Part shown: positions 47,684 through 56,044 of the stretch, piece by piece
How the letters are laid out: each line of letters starts with the position of its first letter
How positions within the stretch are numbered: position 1 is the stretch's first letter
Source: Actinomyces bowdenii
Lineage (GTDB): Bacteria; Actinomycetota; Actinomycetes; Actinomycetales; Actinomycetaceae
Assembly (NCBI RefSeq): GCF_017592395.1
Contig: NZ_JAGFOU010000010.1
Coordinates: 38,971-102,970 of the forward strand
Length of the DNA: 64,000 nt
Direction of reading: 5' to 3'
The notes under the pieces: model-generated
What the model was told of the DNA's origin: nothing
Seen by the model: the letters and a program-made list of their open reading frames with translations, nothing else
Databases searched by the model: none
Position numbers and translations under genes: made by a program

Positions 47684-48017
47684 GTCTCTCCTTCAGATGT
47701 GGGAACTGGTGGTCACTGCGTATATCGCGTTTTCACCGTACCGGACATCAAGGGGGGTGGAACCGACTTCGCCTAGAGCGTGCTCTTCATGTCGCCTTGA
47801 ATGAAAGACACCCCAGATGGTTCTGATAAAGCTCTGGAAAAAGGTGTCCATTGCCTGATCGTTGCCGGGGTGATCGGTGTTGAGCGGCGGCGCCCGCCCG
47901 CACCGGGAGCGCGGGAGCATCGGCCCATCCGGGCCTGCGCCCCTGCGACGCCGCGTATGAGCATCCTTGCTTGGACTCATATGCGCGTGGATATTCGCCG
48001 GAATGCCGTTCCCGGGC
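47684..48017. other. Intergenic region with AT-richer patch
   Basis: These 334 bases lie between the Gly-rich lipoprotein start and the aldo/keto reductase stop. The part 47693-47851 has an open frame on the minus strand (listed separately) and lower GC than the surroundings. The lipoprotein promoter should also be here, but I cannot place it with confidence. Confidence 0.45.
47693..47851 (-). CDS. Possible small protein of 52 residues
   Basis: An ATG at 47851 opens a 52-residue frame starting MDTFFQSFIRTIWGVF and ending VTTSSHI. Its composition is protein-like, with a hydrophobic amphipathic start and few Arg/Pro runs, unlike the shadow frames of this GC-rich genome. Its codons are less GC-biased than those of neighbours, and no strong ribosome-binding site is visible. 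It could also be a leftover of an old gene. I recognise no family. Confidence 0.25.
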   Translation of the reverse strand: MDTFFQSFIRTIWGVFHSRRHEEHALGEVGSTPLDVRYGENAIYAVTTSSHI

Positions 48018-48872
48018 TCAGGCCGGGGGTGAGAAGGGATGATCGGCGGGGTCGTAGTCCTGCTCGGGGAATCCCGGCCAGCCGATGCAGCGCCCGGTGT
48101 CCAGGGCCGCCAACTGCTCCAGCTCCGCGGCGCTGAGCCCGATATCCGCGGCCCCCAGGTTCTCCACCATGCGATCGCGGCTGACCGTCTTGGGGATGGT
48201 GATGACACCGGTGCGCACCTGGAAGGCCAGGGCCACCTGCGCGGGGGTGGCCCCATGGGCCCGGGCCACCCGGGCCAGGACCGGGTCGTCCAGCACGCCG
48301 CGGCGCCCCTGGCCCAGCGGCCCCCACGCCTCCAGGCGGATGCCGTGGCGCTCCAGGGCCGGCATGAGGCGGCGCTGCTGGTAGAGCACGCTGGACTCGA
48401 CCTGGTTGACGGCGGGCATGATCCGCGCGCCCCGGATGATCTCCTCCAGGTCCTGGCCGTAGAAGTTGGACAGCCCGATGGCGCGCACCCGGCCCGCCTC
48501 GACCGCCTCCTCCAGGGCGCGCCACGTGCCCGGGCCGTCCTCCTGCGGCCAGTGGATGAGCATGAGGTCGATGGGCCCCAGGTCCAGGGCCGCCACGGAC
48601 TCCGCGATGGCCCTGCGGCTCTCCTCGTGCCCGGAGGCCATGATCTTGGTGGTGAGGAACAGGTCCTCGCGCGCCATGCCCTGAGACAGGGCCTCCCTGA
48701 CCGCCCGCCCCACCTGCGCCTCGTTGCGGTAGTACTGGGCGGTGTCGATGAGGCGGTAGCCCACCTCGATGGCCTCGCGCACCACGCGCTCGGTGATGCC
48801 CGGCGGGGTCTGGTAGACCCCGAGGCCCAGGACCGGGATGCGCGTTCCGCTGCTGAGGGTGATGCCATCCAT
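48018..48872 (-). CDS. Aldo/keto reductase
   Basis: The protein has 284 residues from ATG 48872. The catalytic tetrad is D43, Y48 (LIDTAQYYRNE), K76 (LTTKI) and H107 (LMLIHWPQ). The NADPH-binding end is VITIPKTVSRDRMVENLGAADIGLS. This places it in the AKR5 group, which includes 2,5-diketo-D-gluconate and other broad aldehyde/ketone reductases. It follows the zinc alcohol dehydrogenase gene by 109 bp on the same strand, so the pair may handle related carbonyl compounds. Confidence 0.92.
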   Translation of the reverse strand: MDGITLSSGTRIPVLGLGVYQTPPGITERVVREAIEVGYRLIDTAQYYRNEAQVGRAVREALSQGMAREDLFLTTKIMASGHEESRRAIAESVAALDLGPIDLMLIHWPQEDGPGTWRALEEAVEAGRVRAIGLSNFYGQDLEEIIRGARIMPAVNQVESSVLYQQRRLMPALERHGIRLEAWGPLGQGRRGVLDDPVLARVARAHGATPAQVALAFQVRTGVITIPKTVSRDRMVENLGAADIGLSAAELEQLAALDTGRCIGWPGFPEQDYDPADHPFSPPA

Positions 48873-48981
48873 GCCTGCTCTCCTCCTTGACCTCCTCCTT
48901 GAGCGCCTCTCGAGCGCCCCGGGATGGCCCGGGGGCTCCACGGCCGGGAGTGCCGCGCCCGACCCCGGGGCCGGGCGGCGC

Positions 48982-50046
48982 TCAGGGGCGCAGGAGCACC
49001 TTGATGGCGCGGCGCTCGTCCATGGCCCGGTAGCCCTCGGGCGCCTCCTCCAGGGGCAGGCGCTGGGTGAAGACCCTGCCGGGGTTGATGCGGCCCTCCA
49101 GGATGCGCTCGATGAGGTCGGGCAGGAAGCGGCGCACCGGTGCAGGGCCGCCCAGCATGGAGACCTCGGCGCGGAAGAGCACGTCGCCGGGCAGGGACAC
49201 CCCATGGGCCACTCCCACATAGCCCACATGCCCGCCGGGGCGGCATGAGGCGATCGCCTGGAGCATCGACTCCTGGGTGCCCACGGCCTCCACCACGCCG
49301 TGCGCCCCGTAGCCGCCGGTCAGCTCCTTGATCCGCGCGGCGCCCTCCTCGCCGCGCTCGGCGACGATGGCATCCGCCCCGAACTCGCGTGCCAGGGCGG
49401 CGCGGTCCTCGTGACGCGAGAAGGCGATGACCCGCTCGGCGCCCAGCGCCTTGGCGGCCAGCACCGCGCAGAGCCCCACGGCGCCGTCGCCCACCACGGC
49501 GATGGTCCTGCCGGGCGAGGCGCCGGCGGCCACGGCCCCGAACCAGCCGGTGCCCAGGACGTCGGAGGCGGTCAGGAGCGAGGCGATGACGTCCTCATCC
49601 TCGGGCTTGCCCCCGGGCACCACCACGAGGGTGCCGTCGGCCAGCGGCACGCGCGTGTACTGGGCCTGGGTGTCACCGATGAAGCCGCCGTTGATGCAGC
49701 GGGACTGGAATCCGCTCCGGCAGATCTCGCAGGTGTTGTCGCTCAGGCAGAAGGAGCCGACGACGAAGTCGCCGGGCTCGACGCCGGTGACCTCGCCGCC
49801 GACCTCGACGACGGTGCCCACGTACTCGTGGCCCATCGCCCGGGGCGCGGCGAGCTCGTCCACGCCGCGGTAGGGCCACAGGTCCGAGCCGCAGATGCAG
49901 GCGGCCTCGACCTTGATGACCGCATCGGTGGGCTCGACGATGCGCGGGACCTCGCGGTCCTCGACGCGCACATCGCCGCGGCCGTGCATGACGACGCCGC
50001 GCATCGTGGTGGGCAGGGCGGAGGGGGCGGGTGCAGTGGCAGTCAC
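48982..50046 (-). CDS. Zinc-dependent alcohol dehydrogenase
   Basis: The protein has 354 residues. Catalytic zinc ligands are C52 (CICGSD) and H73/E74 (GHEYVG). A Cys cluster C100, C106, C109 and C117 resembles the structural zinc site, with the first spacing longer than usual. The cofactor domain has TIAVVGDGAVGLCAVLAAKALGAERVIAFSR. It resembles the threonine/formaldehyde-type dehydrogenase branch of the MDR family; the substrate is not evident. The start is ATG 50046. The AT-rich stretch just upstream (50050-50090) contains a likely promoter. Confidence 0.92.
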   Translation of the reverse strand: MTATAPAPSALPTTMRGVVMHGRGDVRVEDREVPRIVEPTDAVIKVEAACICGSDLWPYRGVDELAAPRAMGHEYVGTVVEVGGEVTGVEPGDFVVGSFCLSDNTCEICRSGFQSRCINGGFIGDTQAQYTRVPLADGTLVVVPGGKPEDEDVIASLLTASDVLGTGWFGAVAAGASPGRTIAVVGDGAVGLCAVLAAKALGAERVIAFSRHEDRAALAREFGADAIVAERGEEGAARIKELTGGYGAHGVVEAVGTQESMLQAIASCRPGGHVGYVGVAHGVSLPGDVLFRAEVSMLGGPAPVRRFLPDLIERILEGRINPGRVFTQRLPLEEAPEGYRAMDERRAIKVLLRP

Positions 50047-50134
50047 GGAGAAATCCTCACATCAGTTCCGGTTGATATATGCCAGTGTAGGCCCGCGGTG
50101 CCGACCCGGCCCGGGAGGGCCCGGCATTGCGCTC

Positions 50135-51343
50135 CTAGCCGAGGCCGGATCGGTCCGGCGCGGCGGGCTCGAGAGCCGCCCACGCCCGCATCCCGCCGCG
50201 CAGGCTGAGCAGGGGCCCGCCGTGGCCCGCCTGCCGCAGGGCGCTGATGGCCCGCTGGGAGCGCATCCCGGAGGCGCACACGACGACGGTGCGCCGGAGC
50301 GGATCCAGCTCGCCTGCGCGCCGGGCCACCTCGCCCAGGGGGATATGGGCGGCACCGGGCATCGGCTCCAGGGCCACCTCGGCCTCCTCGCGCACATCCA
50401 GCAGCGCCGGGGGCTCCGGCCCGGCCAGGGCCGCCCGCAGCCCGGCGGCGCTGATCTCCTCCGGGGCGGCGCCCCGGCCCGCGGCCGGGCCCGGCGGTGA
50501 GCAGGGATCAGCCTCCGGGAGCAGCCGGTTGATCGTGGGCCGCGGGCCGCAGGAGGCGCAGTGGGGGTTCCTGGCCACCCGGATCTGCTGCACGTGGGAG
50601 CCCCAGGCATCGAGCAGCTGGAGGCGGCCGATGAGCGGTCGCGCGCCGCCCACGATGAGCTTGAGGGCCTCGGTGGCCTGCATCGTCCCGATGATGCCGG
50701 GCAGGACTCCCAGGACCCCGGCCTCGGCGCAGGAGGGGACCGAGCCGGCCGGTGGGGGAGCCGGGTGCAGGCAGCGGTAGCAGGGGCCGCGGCGCGCATC
50801 GAAGACCCCCACCTGGCCGTGCATGCCCAGAACCGCCCCGTGGACGAGGGGCAGTCCCAGCAGCACGGTGGCGTCGGACAGCAGGTAGCGGGTGGGGAAG
50901 TTATCGGTCCCGTCGATGACCAGGTCCCAGCCGCGCAGGATCTCGGCGGCATTGCCGGCGCTCAGCCGCAGCCGCTGGGGCAGGGCCTCGATATCCGGGT
51001 TGAGGGCGCGCACCGCCCGGGCCGCCGACTCCGCCTTGGGCCGCCCGAGCCCGGCAGTGGTGTGGATGATCTGGCGCTGCAGATTGGACAGGTCCACGGC
51101 GTCGTCGTCCACGATCCCCAGGCGCCCCACGCCCGCGGCCGCCAGGTAGAGGGCCGCCGGCGCCCCCAGGCCCCCGGCCCCGACGATGAGGACGCGCGAG
51201 GCGCGGATGCGCTGCTGGCCCACCAGGCCCACCTGGGGGACCAGGGCGTTGCGGTGGTAGCGGGCCAGCTCCGGGCGGGTGAGGGGGGCCAGGCGCTGGT
51301 CACTGATGATCGAGGGGATCGTGGGCCAGTCGTGGGGGCTCAT
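50135..51343 (-). CDS. moeZ: MoeB/MoeZ-type adenylyltransferase with rhodanese domain
   Basis: The protein has 402 residues. The E1-like domain (25-270) has VLIVGAGGLGAPAALYLAAAG, DDDAVDLSNLQRQIIH and DGTDNFPTRYLL, with zinc pairs CYRC and CASC. A C-terminal rhodanese domain (about 300-392) keeps the active Cys in VVVCASGMRSQRA. Such proteins adenylate and sulphurate the C-terminus of MoaD or ThiS-like carriers for molybdopterin and related sulfur transfer. Its overlap (ATGA) with the molybdate transporter gene links it to molybdenum cofactor synthesis for the nitrate reductase encoded upstream. Confidence 0.88.
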   Translation of the reverse strand: MSPHDWPTIPSIISDQRLAPLTRPELARYHRNALVPQVGLVGQQRIRASRVLIVGAGGLGAPAALYLAAAGVGRLGIVDDDAVDLSNLQRQIIHTTAGLGRPKAESAARAVRALNPDIEALPQRLRLSAGNAAEILRGWDLVIDGTDNFPTRYLLSDATVLLGLPLVHGAVLGMHGQVGVFDARRGPCYRCLHPAPPPAGSVPSCAEAGVLGVLPGIIGTMQATEALKLIVGGARPLIGRLQLLDAWGSHVQQIRVARNPHCASCGPRPTINRLLPEADPCSPPGPAAGRGAAPEEISAAGLRAALAGPEPPALLDVREEAEVALEPMPGAAHIPLGEVARRAGELDPLRRTVVVCASGMRSQRAISALRQAGHGGPLLSLRGGMRAWAALEPAAPDRSGLG

Positions 51344-53454
51344 GCGCGCTCCTCCTGCTCGTGCTCGGCTCGTGGCGCCCCTGGCGGCCGCGGGTCGGGG
51401 CGCAGCGGCAGGATGCGCACCTCCACGGCCTTGACCACCGCATGCAGGACCATCCCGGCCTCGATGTCCAGGGAGGCCACCGCCCCGGCCGTCACGGTCG
51501 CCCGCAGGGCATGGCCGGCTCCGATCCCGAGCTCGACCACCACCAGCGCCCCGGCGCGCTCCATGCCGATGACCCGGCCCTCCACGACATTGCGGGGGCT
51601 GCCCCGGGGCGCGTCGCGGTAGAGCGCCACCGCATCGGGAGGGATGAGCGCGGCCCCGGGCCGCCCGGGAGGGAGAGCGTCGCCGACCGGGACATCCTCC
51701 TGCCCGCAGGGCCCGCCCTCCTGCATGGGGCGCCCGTGGATGATCAGGCCGGCACCGACCTCCACCGCCGGGGCCTGCCGGGTGCCCCGGAGGGTCCCGG
51801 TCAGCACGGTGGTCCCCACCAGCCTCGCCATGAACTCCGAGCCCGGGTGGGACAGGAGCTCGGCGGCGGCGCCCCGCTCCACCACCCGCCCGCGCTCCAG
51901 GACCACGATGTCGTCGGCCAGGGCCGCCACGTCCAGGACATCATGGGTGACCAGGACGATGGTCAGGCCCTCCTCCTGGGCACGCCGGGCCACCAGGCGG
52001 CGCATCTCCTGGCGGGAGGGGGCATCCAGGGCCGCCAGCGGCTCATCGAGCACCAGGGCGCCGGGGCCGGTGGCCAGCGCACGGGCCAGCGCCACCCGCG
52101 CCGCCTGGCCCCCTGAGAGCTCATGGCCCCGGCGGTGCGCCAGGTGCTCCGCCCCCACGGCCGCCAGCTCCGCCAGGGCGCGACGGCGGGCCCGGGCCCG
52201 CGACAGGCCCTGGCAGCGCGGGCCGAAGGCCACATTGTCCAGCACCGACATATGGGTGAAGAGCCCCGGATCCTGGCTGAGCAGCGCCACATCGCGGCGC
52301 CCGGCCGCCACGAAGGCCCCGGGCCCGTCCAGGACCCTGGCCCCTAACCGCACCTCGCCCCCGCGGGCATCCAGCAGGCCCGCGGCCACCGCGCAGAGCG
52401 TGGACTTTCCCGAGCCATTGGGGCCAAGCAGGGCGGTGATCCGTCCCGGGCCCGCCACCACAGAGGCCGAGACCCCCCGCTCGGGCAGGGTGCAGGAGAC
52501 CCGGAGCTCCTGGCCGCGCCGGGCGCCGGCCGCCTCACAGGCCCCGGGGGCCGGCGCTGCCGGCCCCGCTGCGCCCGCTGACCGCCCGGGGCCCCGCGGC
52601 CCGGCCCCCTGCTGGGGGCTCCCGGGGCGCTCCGCGGCGCCCTTCCTGACCGCGGCCCCGGCGCGGCGCAGCAGCCGGTCCCAGCGCAGGGCCGTGGCCC
52701 CCACGATGAGGAAGGACACGATGATGAGCACCACCGCCAGGGCCAGCGAGGTGGGGGCATCGCTCTCCCTCTCCAGGTAGATGGCCAGGGGCAGGGTGCG
52801 GGTCACCCCCTCCTTGGAGCCGGCGAAGGCGATGGTCGCCCCGAACTCGCCCAGGCTTCGCCCCAGGGCCAGGGCGGTGCCCCGCGCCAGGGCCGGGGCC
52901 ACCAGGGGCAGGGTCACCCGGGCCAGCACCCGCCAGGGGCCCGCGCCCAGGGTGCGGGCGACGGCCTCGGCCCCGGTGTCCCGGCTGCGCAGCGCCGCCT
53001 CCAGCGTCACCACCAGGAAGGGCATGGAGACGAAGACCTGCGCCACCACGACGGCCGCGGTGGAGAAGGCGATGCCCACCCCCCAGGCCTCCAGCTGCCG
53101 GCCCAGCAGGCCCCGCCGCCCCAGAGTCGCCAGCAGCGCGATTCCCGCCACCACCGGTGGCATGGTCATGGGCAGCACCGCCAGGACGCGGCCCACCCGC
53201 ACCCCCGGCCAGCGGCGCGCCAGCACCAGCGCCAGCGGCACGCCCAGCACCGCGCAGATCGCCGTGGATGCCAGGGTCGTGCGCAGGGAGAGCGACAGCG
53301 CCGCCTGCGCCGAGGGCGAGGACAGCAGCCCCGGCAGCTGGCTCCAGGAGACCCGTGAGCCCAGGCCCACCAGTGGCAGGACGACGGCGCAGGCGCCCAG
53401 TGCGGCCAGCGCCACCACTGCGGCGGGCAGGGGCTCACGCGCGGCCCGTCTCAC
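51340..53454 (-). CDS. modBC: Fused molybdate ABC transporter permease-ATPase (ModB-ModC)
   Basis: One 704-residue frame joins two proteins. Residues 1-265 are a ModB-type permease with about six spans and the EAA loop (EAVARTLGAGPWRVLARVTLPLVAPALARG). A Pro/Ala linker follows. Residues 315-540 are a ModC-type ATPase: Walker A GPNGSGKST, signature LSGGQAARVALARAL, Walker B ALVLDEPLAALDA. The C-terminal 140 residues hold a TOBE/MOP-like molybdate-binding part (GRVIGMERAGALVVVELGIG). The frame is open throughout, so it is a true fusion. It overlaps modA upstream and moeZ downstream by ATGA. Confidence 0.9.
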   Translation of the reverse strand: MRRAAREPLPAAVVALAALGACAVVLPLVGLGSRVSWSQLPGLLSSPSAQAALSLSLRTTLASTAICAVLGVPLALVLARRWPGVRVGRVLAVLPMTMPPVVAGIALLATLGRRGLLGRQLEAWGVGIAFSTAAVVVAQVFVSMPFLVVTLEAALRSRDTGAEAVARTLGAGPWRVLARVTLPLVAPALARGTALALGRSLGEFGATIAFAGSKEGVTRTLPLAIYLERESDAPTSLALAVVLIIVSFLIVGATALRWDRLLRRAGAAVRKGAAERPGSPQQGAGPRGPGRSAGAAGPAAPAPGACEAAGARRGQELRVSCTLPERGVSASVVAGPGRITALLGPNGSGKSTLCAVAAGLLDARGGEVRLGARVLDGPGAFVAAGRRDVALLSQDPGLFTHMSVLDNVAFGPRCQGLSRARARRRALAELAAVGAEHLAHRRGHELSGGQAARVALARALATGPGALVLDEPLAALDAPSRQEMRRLVARRAQEEGLTIVLVTHDVLDVAALADDIVVLERGRVVERGAAAELLSHPGSEFMARLVGTTVLTGTLRGTRQAPAVEVGAGLIIHGRPMQEGGPCGQEDVPVGDALPPGRPGAALIPPDAVALYRDAPRGSPRNVVEGRVIGMERAGALVVVELGIGAGHALRATVTAGAVASLDIEAGMVLHAVVKAVEVRILPLRPDPRPPGAPRAEHEQEERA

Positions 53455-54395
53455 TCAGCGGTCTCCTGCGGCCCGGGCTCGGGGGAGGCCCCCGAGGGCT
53501 CCGCGGTCGCCGCGGGCGATCCGGTGGACCGCGGCGATCCGGGGGCGGTGGGCGTGGCGCCCGCCGACCGGGGCGCGCCCTCGGGGGCGCCGAAGCCCGC
53601 GTCGGCCAGGATCGTCTGACCCGTGCGCCCCAGGACGGTGTCGATGAACAGCTGGGCGGCCTGCGGATTGGCGGGCTCGGCGGTGGCGGCGATGGGGTAG
53701 TGGTTGACCACGCCGCCGTCGGGGATGCTGATCTCCTCCACCCCGGTGGCCGCGGCGGCGTCGGTGGCGTAGACGATGCCCGCCTGGGCCTCGCCGGACT
53801 CGACCTTGCCCCGCACATCGGTGACCTTCTGCTCCTCCGAGACCGGGTCGAGGGTGATGCCCAGGGCCGTGGCGAGCCTGCCCGTGGCCTCCCCGCAGGG
53901 GACCTCGGGGGCGCAGACGACCAGGTCGGCCCCCGTCAGCGAGGAGTCCAGCCCGGTGACCCTGGCAGGGTTGCCCTGCGGGACGATGAGGGTGAGCGCA
54001 TTGGTGGCGAACTCCTGGGGCTCGCCCACCAGGGACTGGGAGACCGCCTTGTCCATGGTGCTGGTGCTGGCGGTGGCCAGGACATCGGCACTGGCGCCGT
54101 CGGCCAGGGAGGCCACCAGGTCTTGGGAGCCCTGGAAGTCGAAGGTGATGGTCAGGCCCGGGTGCTCCTGCTCGATCCTCTTGCCGATCCGCTCGAAACC
54201 GGCCTGGAGGGAGGCGGCCGCCAGGACGGTCAGCTCCCCGGAGAGCTCCTGGGAGGAGCCCGCCGACGGCGTGGACGGCGTGGATGGCGAGGCGCTGGGG
54301 CCCGCGCCCGGCCCGGCCGAGCCGGAGCAGGCGGCCAGGCCGAGGGCGGCGAGCAGGCCGGTGGCCCCAAGGGCGGTGCGGCGGGTGAGGCTCAT
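53451..54395 (-). CDS. modA: Molybdate-binding lipoprotein ModA
   Basis: The protein has about 314 residues. ATG 54395 is preferred over ATG 54401 because the AGAGG site then lies eight bases away instead of two. The signal peptide ends LAAC, giving a lipoprotein. The ModA-type core has LTVLAAASLQAGFERIGKRIE, FDFQGSQDLVASLADGASADVLATAS, TNALTLIVPQGNPA and VGIVYATDAAAA-like strands. A Pro/Ser/Thr tail of about 50 residues after the domain is unusual. It delivers molybdate (or tungstate) to the fused ModBC transporter. Confidence 0.9.
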   Translation of the reverse strand: MSLTRRTALGATGLLAALGLAACSGSAGPGAGPSASPSTPSTPSAGSSQELSGELTVLAAASLQAGFERIGKRIEQEHPGLTITFDFQGSQDLVASLADGASADVLATASTSTMDKAVSQSLVGEPQEFATNALTLIVPQGNPARVTGLDSSLTGADLVVCAPEVPCGEATGRLATALGITLDPVSEEQKVTDVRGKVESGEAQAGIVYATDAAAATGVEEISIPDGGVVNHYPIAATAEPANPQAAQLFIDTVLGRTGQTILADAGFGAPEGAPRSAGATPTAPGSPRSTGSPAATAEPSGASPEPGPQETAE

Positions 54396-54529
54396 GGGCA
54401 TATCCTCTGTGATTCAGGCGGCGGCGTCGACAGGATGGGGGCCATCGTCCTGAGGGCCCGTGGGACGGCCCGGATCGTTCCGGCCGCGGGACGTGCCCGG
54501 GTGGAGGGGCGCCGGGCCCCGCCCAGGGC

Positions 54530-55318
54530 TCAGGCCCCGTGGGAGGCGGCGACGTCGTCGGCCCCCTGATTGCCGGTGCCCTGAGTGTGCACCGGCTCCC
54601 AGCCGCGGGGCGTGGAGGAGGTGGAGATCGAGGCCTCGCGGGAGCGGTAGACCACGTAGGGGCGGGTCACGTAGCCCACGGGGGCCGAGACGGCGTGGAC
54701 CAGGCGGGTGAAGGGCCAGATGGCCAGCAGCAGGAGGCCCGCGATGACGTGCAGCTTGAAGGACAGGGGCACCTCGGCCATGAGCCGGGGCTCGGGCTGG
54801 AGGGACAGCACCGAACGCAGCCAGGGGCTGATGGTCTCCCGGTAGTCGTAGCCGTGGGGGTCCATGAGCTGGTGGGAGATCGTGGCGAAGGTGCCCAGCA
54901 GCACCGGGATGATGAGGAAGCAGTACATGACGATGTCATTGCGGCTGGTGGCCAGGCGCACGGACTTCACCACCACCCTGCGGTAGATGAGCCCGGCCAT
55001 CCCCGCGATCGTCATGAGCGCCGCCAGGGTCCCCAGGTAGGTGGCGCCCAGGTGGTACATGTGCTGGGTGACCCCTGCGGCCCGGGTCCAGGACTTGGGC
55101 ACCATGAGGCCCACCAGGTGGCCCCCGGCCACCATGAGGAAGCCCAGGTGGAACATGGGCGAGGCCAGGCGCAGGATGCGGGACTCGTGCCACTGCGAGG
55201 AGCGCGAGGTCCACCCGAACTGGTCGGAGCGCCAGCGCCAGACCATGCCTGCGGCCAGCAGGAGCAGGCAGGCGTAGGGCAGGGCCACCCATAGGAGGTT
55301 CTGCTCGATCGGGCTCAT
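54530..55318 (-). CDS. narI: Respiratory nitrate reductase gamma subunit (cytochrome b)
   Basis: The protein has 262 residues with five membrane spans: NLLWVALPYACLLLLAAGMVW, FHLGFLMVAGGHLVGLMV, YLGTLAALMTIAGMAGLIY, VMYCFLIIPVLLGTFATI and LHVIAGLLLLAIWPFTRLVHAV. His residues in the second and fifth spans are the haem b ligands. It passes electrons from menaquinol to NarH. The start overlaps the narJ stop by ATGA. A polar tail of 35 residues follows the last span. Confidence 0.95.
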   Translation of the reverse strand: MSPIEQNLLWVALPYACLLLLAAGMVWRWRSDQFGWTSRSSQWHESRILRLASPMFHLGFLMVAGGHLVGLMVPKSWTRAAGVTQHMYHLGATYLGTLAALMTIAGMAGLIYRRVVVKSVRLATSRNDIVMYCFLIIPVLLGTFATISHQLMDPHGYDYRETISPWLRSVLSLQPEPRLMAEVPLSFKLHVIAGLLLLAIWPFTRLVHAVSAPVGYVTRPYVVYRSREASISTSSTPRGWEPVHTQGTGNQGADDVAASHGA

Positions 55319-56043
55319 GAGGGGACCTCCTGGGTCAGGGGCTGCTCCAGCGGGTGGATGACCGGGTGCCTGATGGGCGTGGTCGGGAAGGGAAGGGTGT
55401 CGGTGACCCCCACCGTCTCGGTGGGCGGGCCCGCGGCCACCAGGGCCCGGATGCGCTCAGCGGTGGCCGGGTCGATGGCCGGCAGGGTCATGGACACCGC
55501 CTCGATGAGCAGCCCGTAGGGCGATCCGATATCGCTCAGGGCGCTGCGCAGCACCTCGATCCCCTCGCGGTGGGAGGACAGCAGGGCCTGGGCGACCTCG
55601 TCATCACTGCGTGCCGAGAGCTCCAGGACCACCGGCAGGTAGTCGGGCAGCTCGTCGCGTGCCATCTCATAGCCCGCGGCGGACAGGGCCTGCTTGAAGG
55701 CCAGGATCGCCGCCCCGCGGTGGCGGGTATCGCCCACCGCGTAGTAGGTCAGGTAGAGGCAGCAGCGGCGGCGGCGGTCGAAGGTCTCCACGTAGTGCTC
55801 GGCCAGCGCCCGCTCGCCGCAGTGGTGGGCCCGGGCCACGAAGTCCTCCAGGGGCCCGGCCACCTGCGGGGGCAGGGTGGCCGCGGCGGCGGAGACGGCC
55901 TCCAGGAGGGGCGCCAGGCGCCCCTCCTGCGGGTAGTCCAGCAGCAGGGAGGCCGCCATGTGCACGGTGGCGCGCTGCTGGGGGCTCAGCTCCACCCGGG
56001 CCGGGGGCTCCAGGGCCCGGGGGGCGCGCACGAAGGAGGCCAT
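55315..56043 (-). CDS. narJ: Nitrate reductase assembly chaperone NarJ
   Basis: The protein has 242 residues, all helical and soluble. It has the family pattern VHMAASLLLDYPQEGRLAPLLEAV, followed by YVETFDRRRRCCLYLTYYAVGDTRHRGAAIL and DELPDYLPVVLELSA. NarJ binds NarG and promotes insertion of the molybdenum cofactor before membrane attachment. It lies one base after the narH stop in the usual GHJI order. Confidence 0.93.
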   Translation of the reverse strand: MASFVRAPRALEPPARVELSPQQRATVHMAASLLLDYPQEGRLAPLLEAVSAAAATLPPQVAGPLEDFVARAHHCGERALAEHYVETFDRRRRCCLYLTYYAVGDTRHRGAAILAFKQALSAAGYEMARDELPDYLPVVLELSARSDDEVAQALLSSHREGIEVLRSALSDIGSPYGLLIEAVSMTLPAIDPATAERIRALVAAGPPTETVGVTDTLPFPTTPIRHPVIHPLEQPLTQEVPS

Positions 56044-56044
56044 C

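Noticed and set aside
51340..53454. modBC as an assembly frameshift joining two genes
   Set aside because: The frame is continuous through a Pro/Ala linker, both halves keep all motifs, and both ends overlap neighbours as ATGA, so a natural fusion is the simpler reading.
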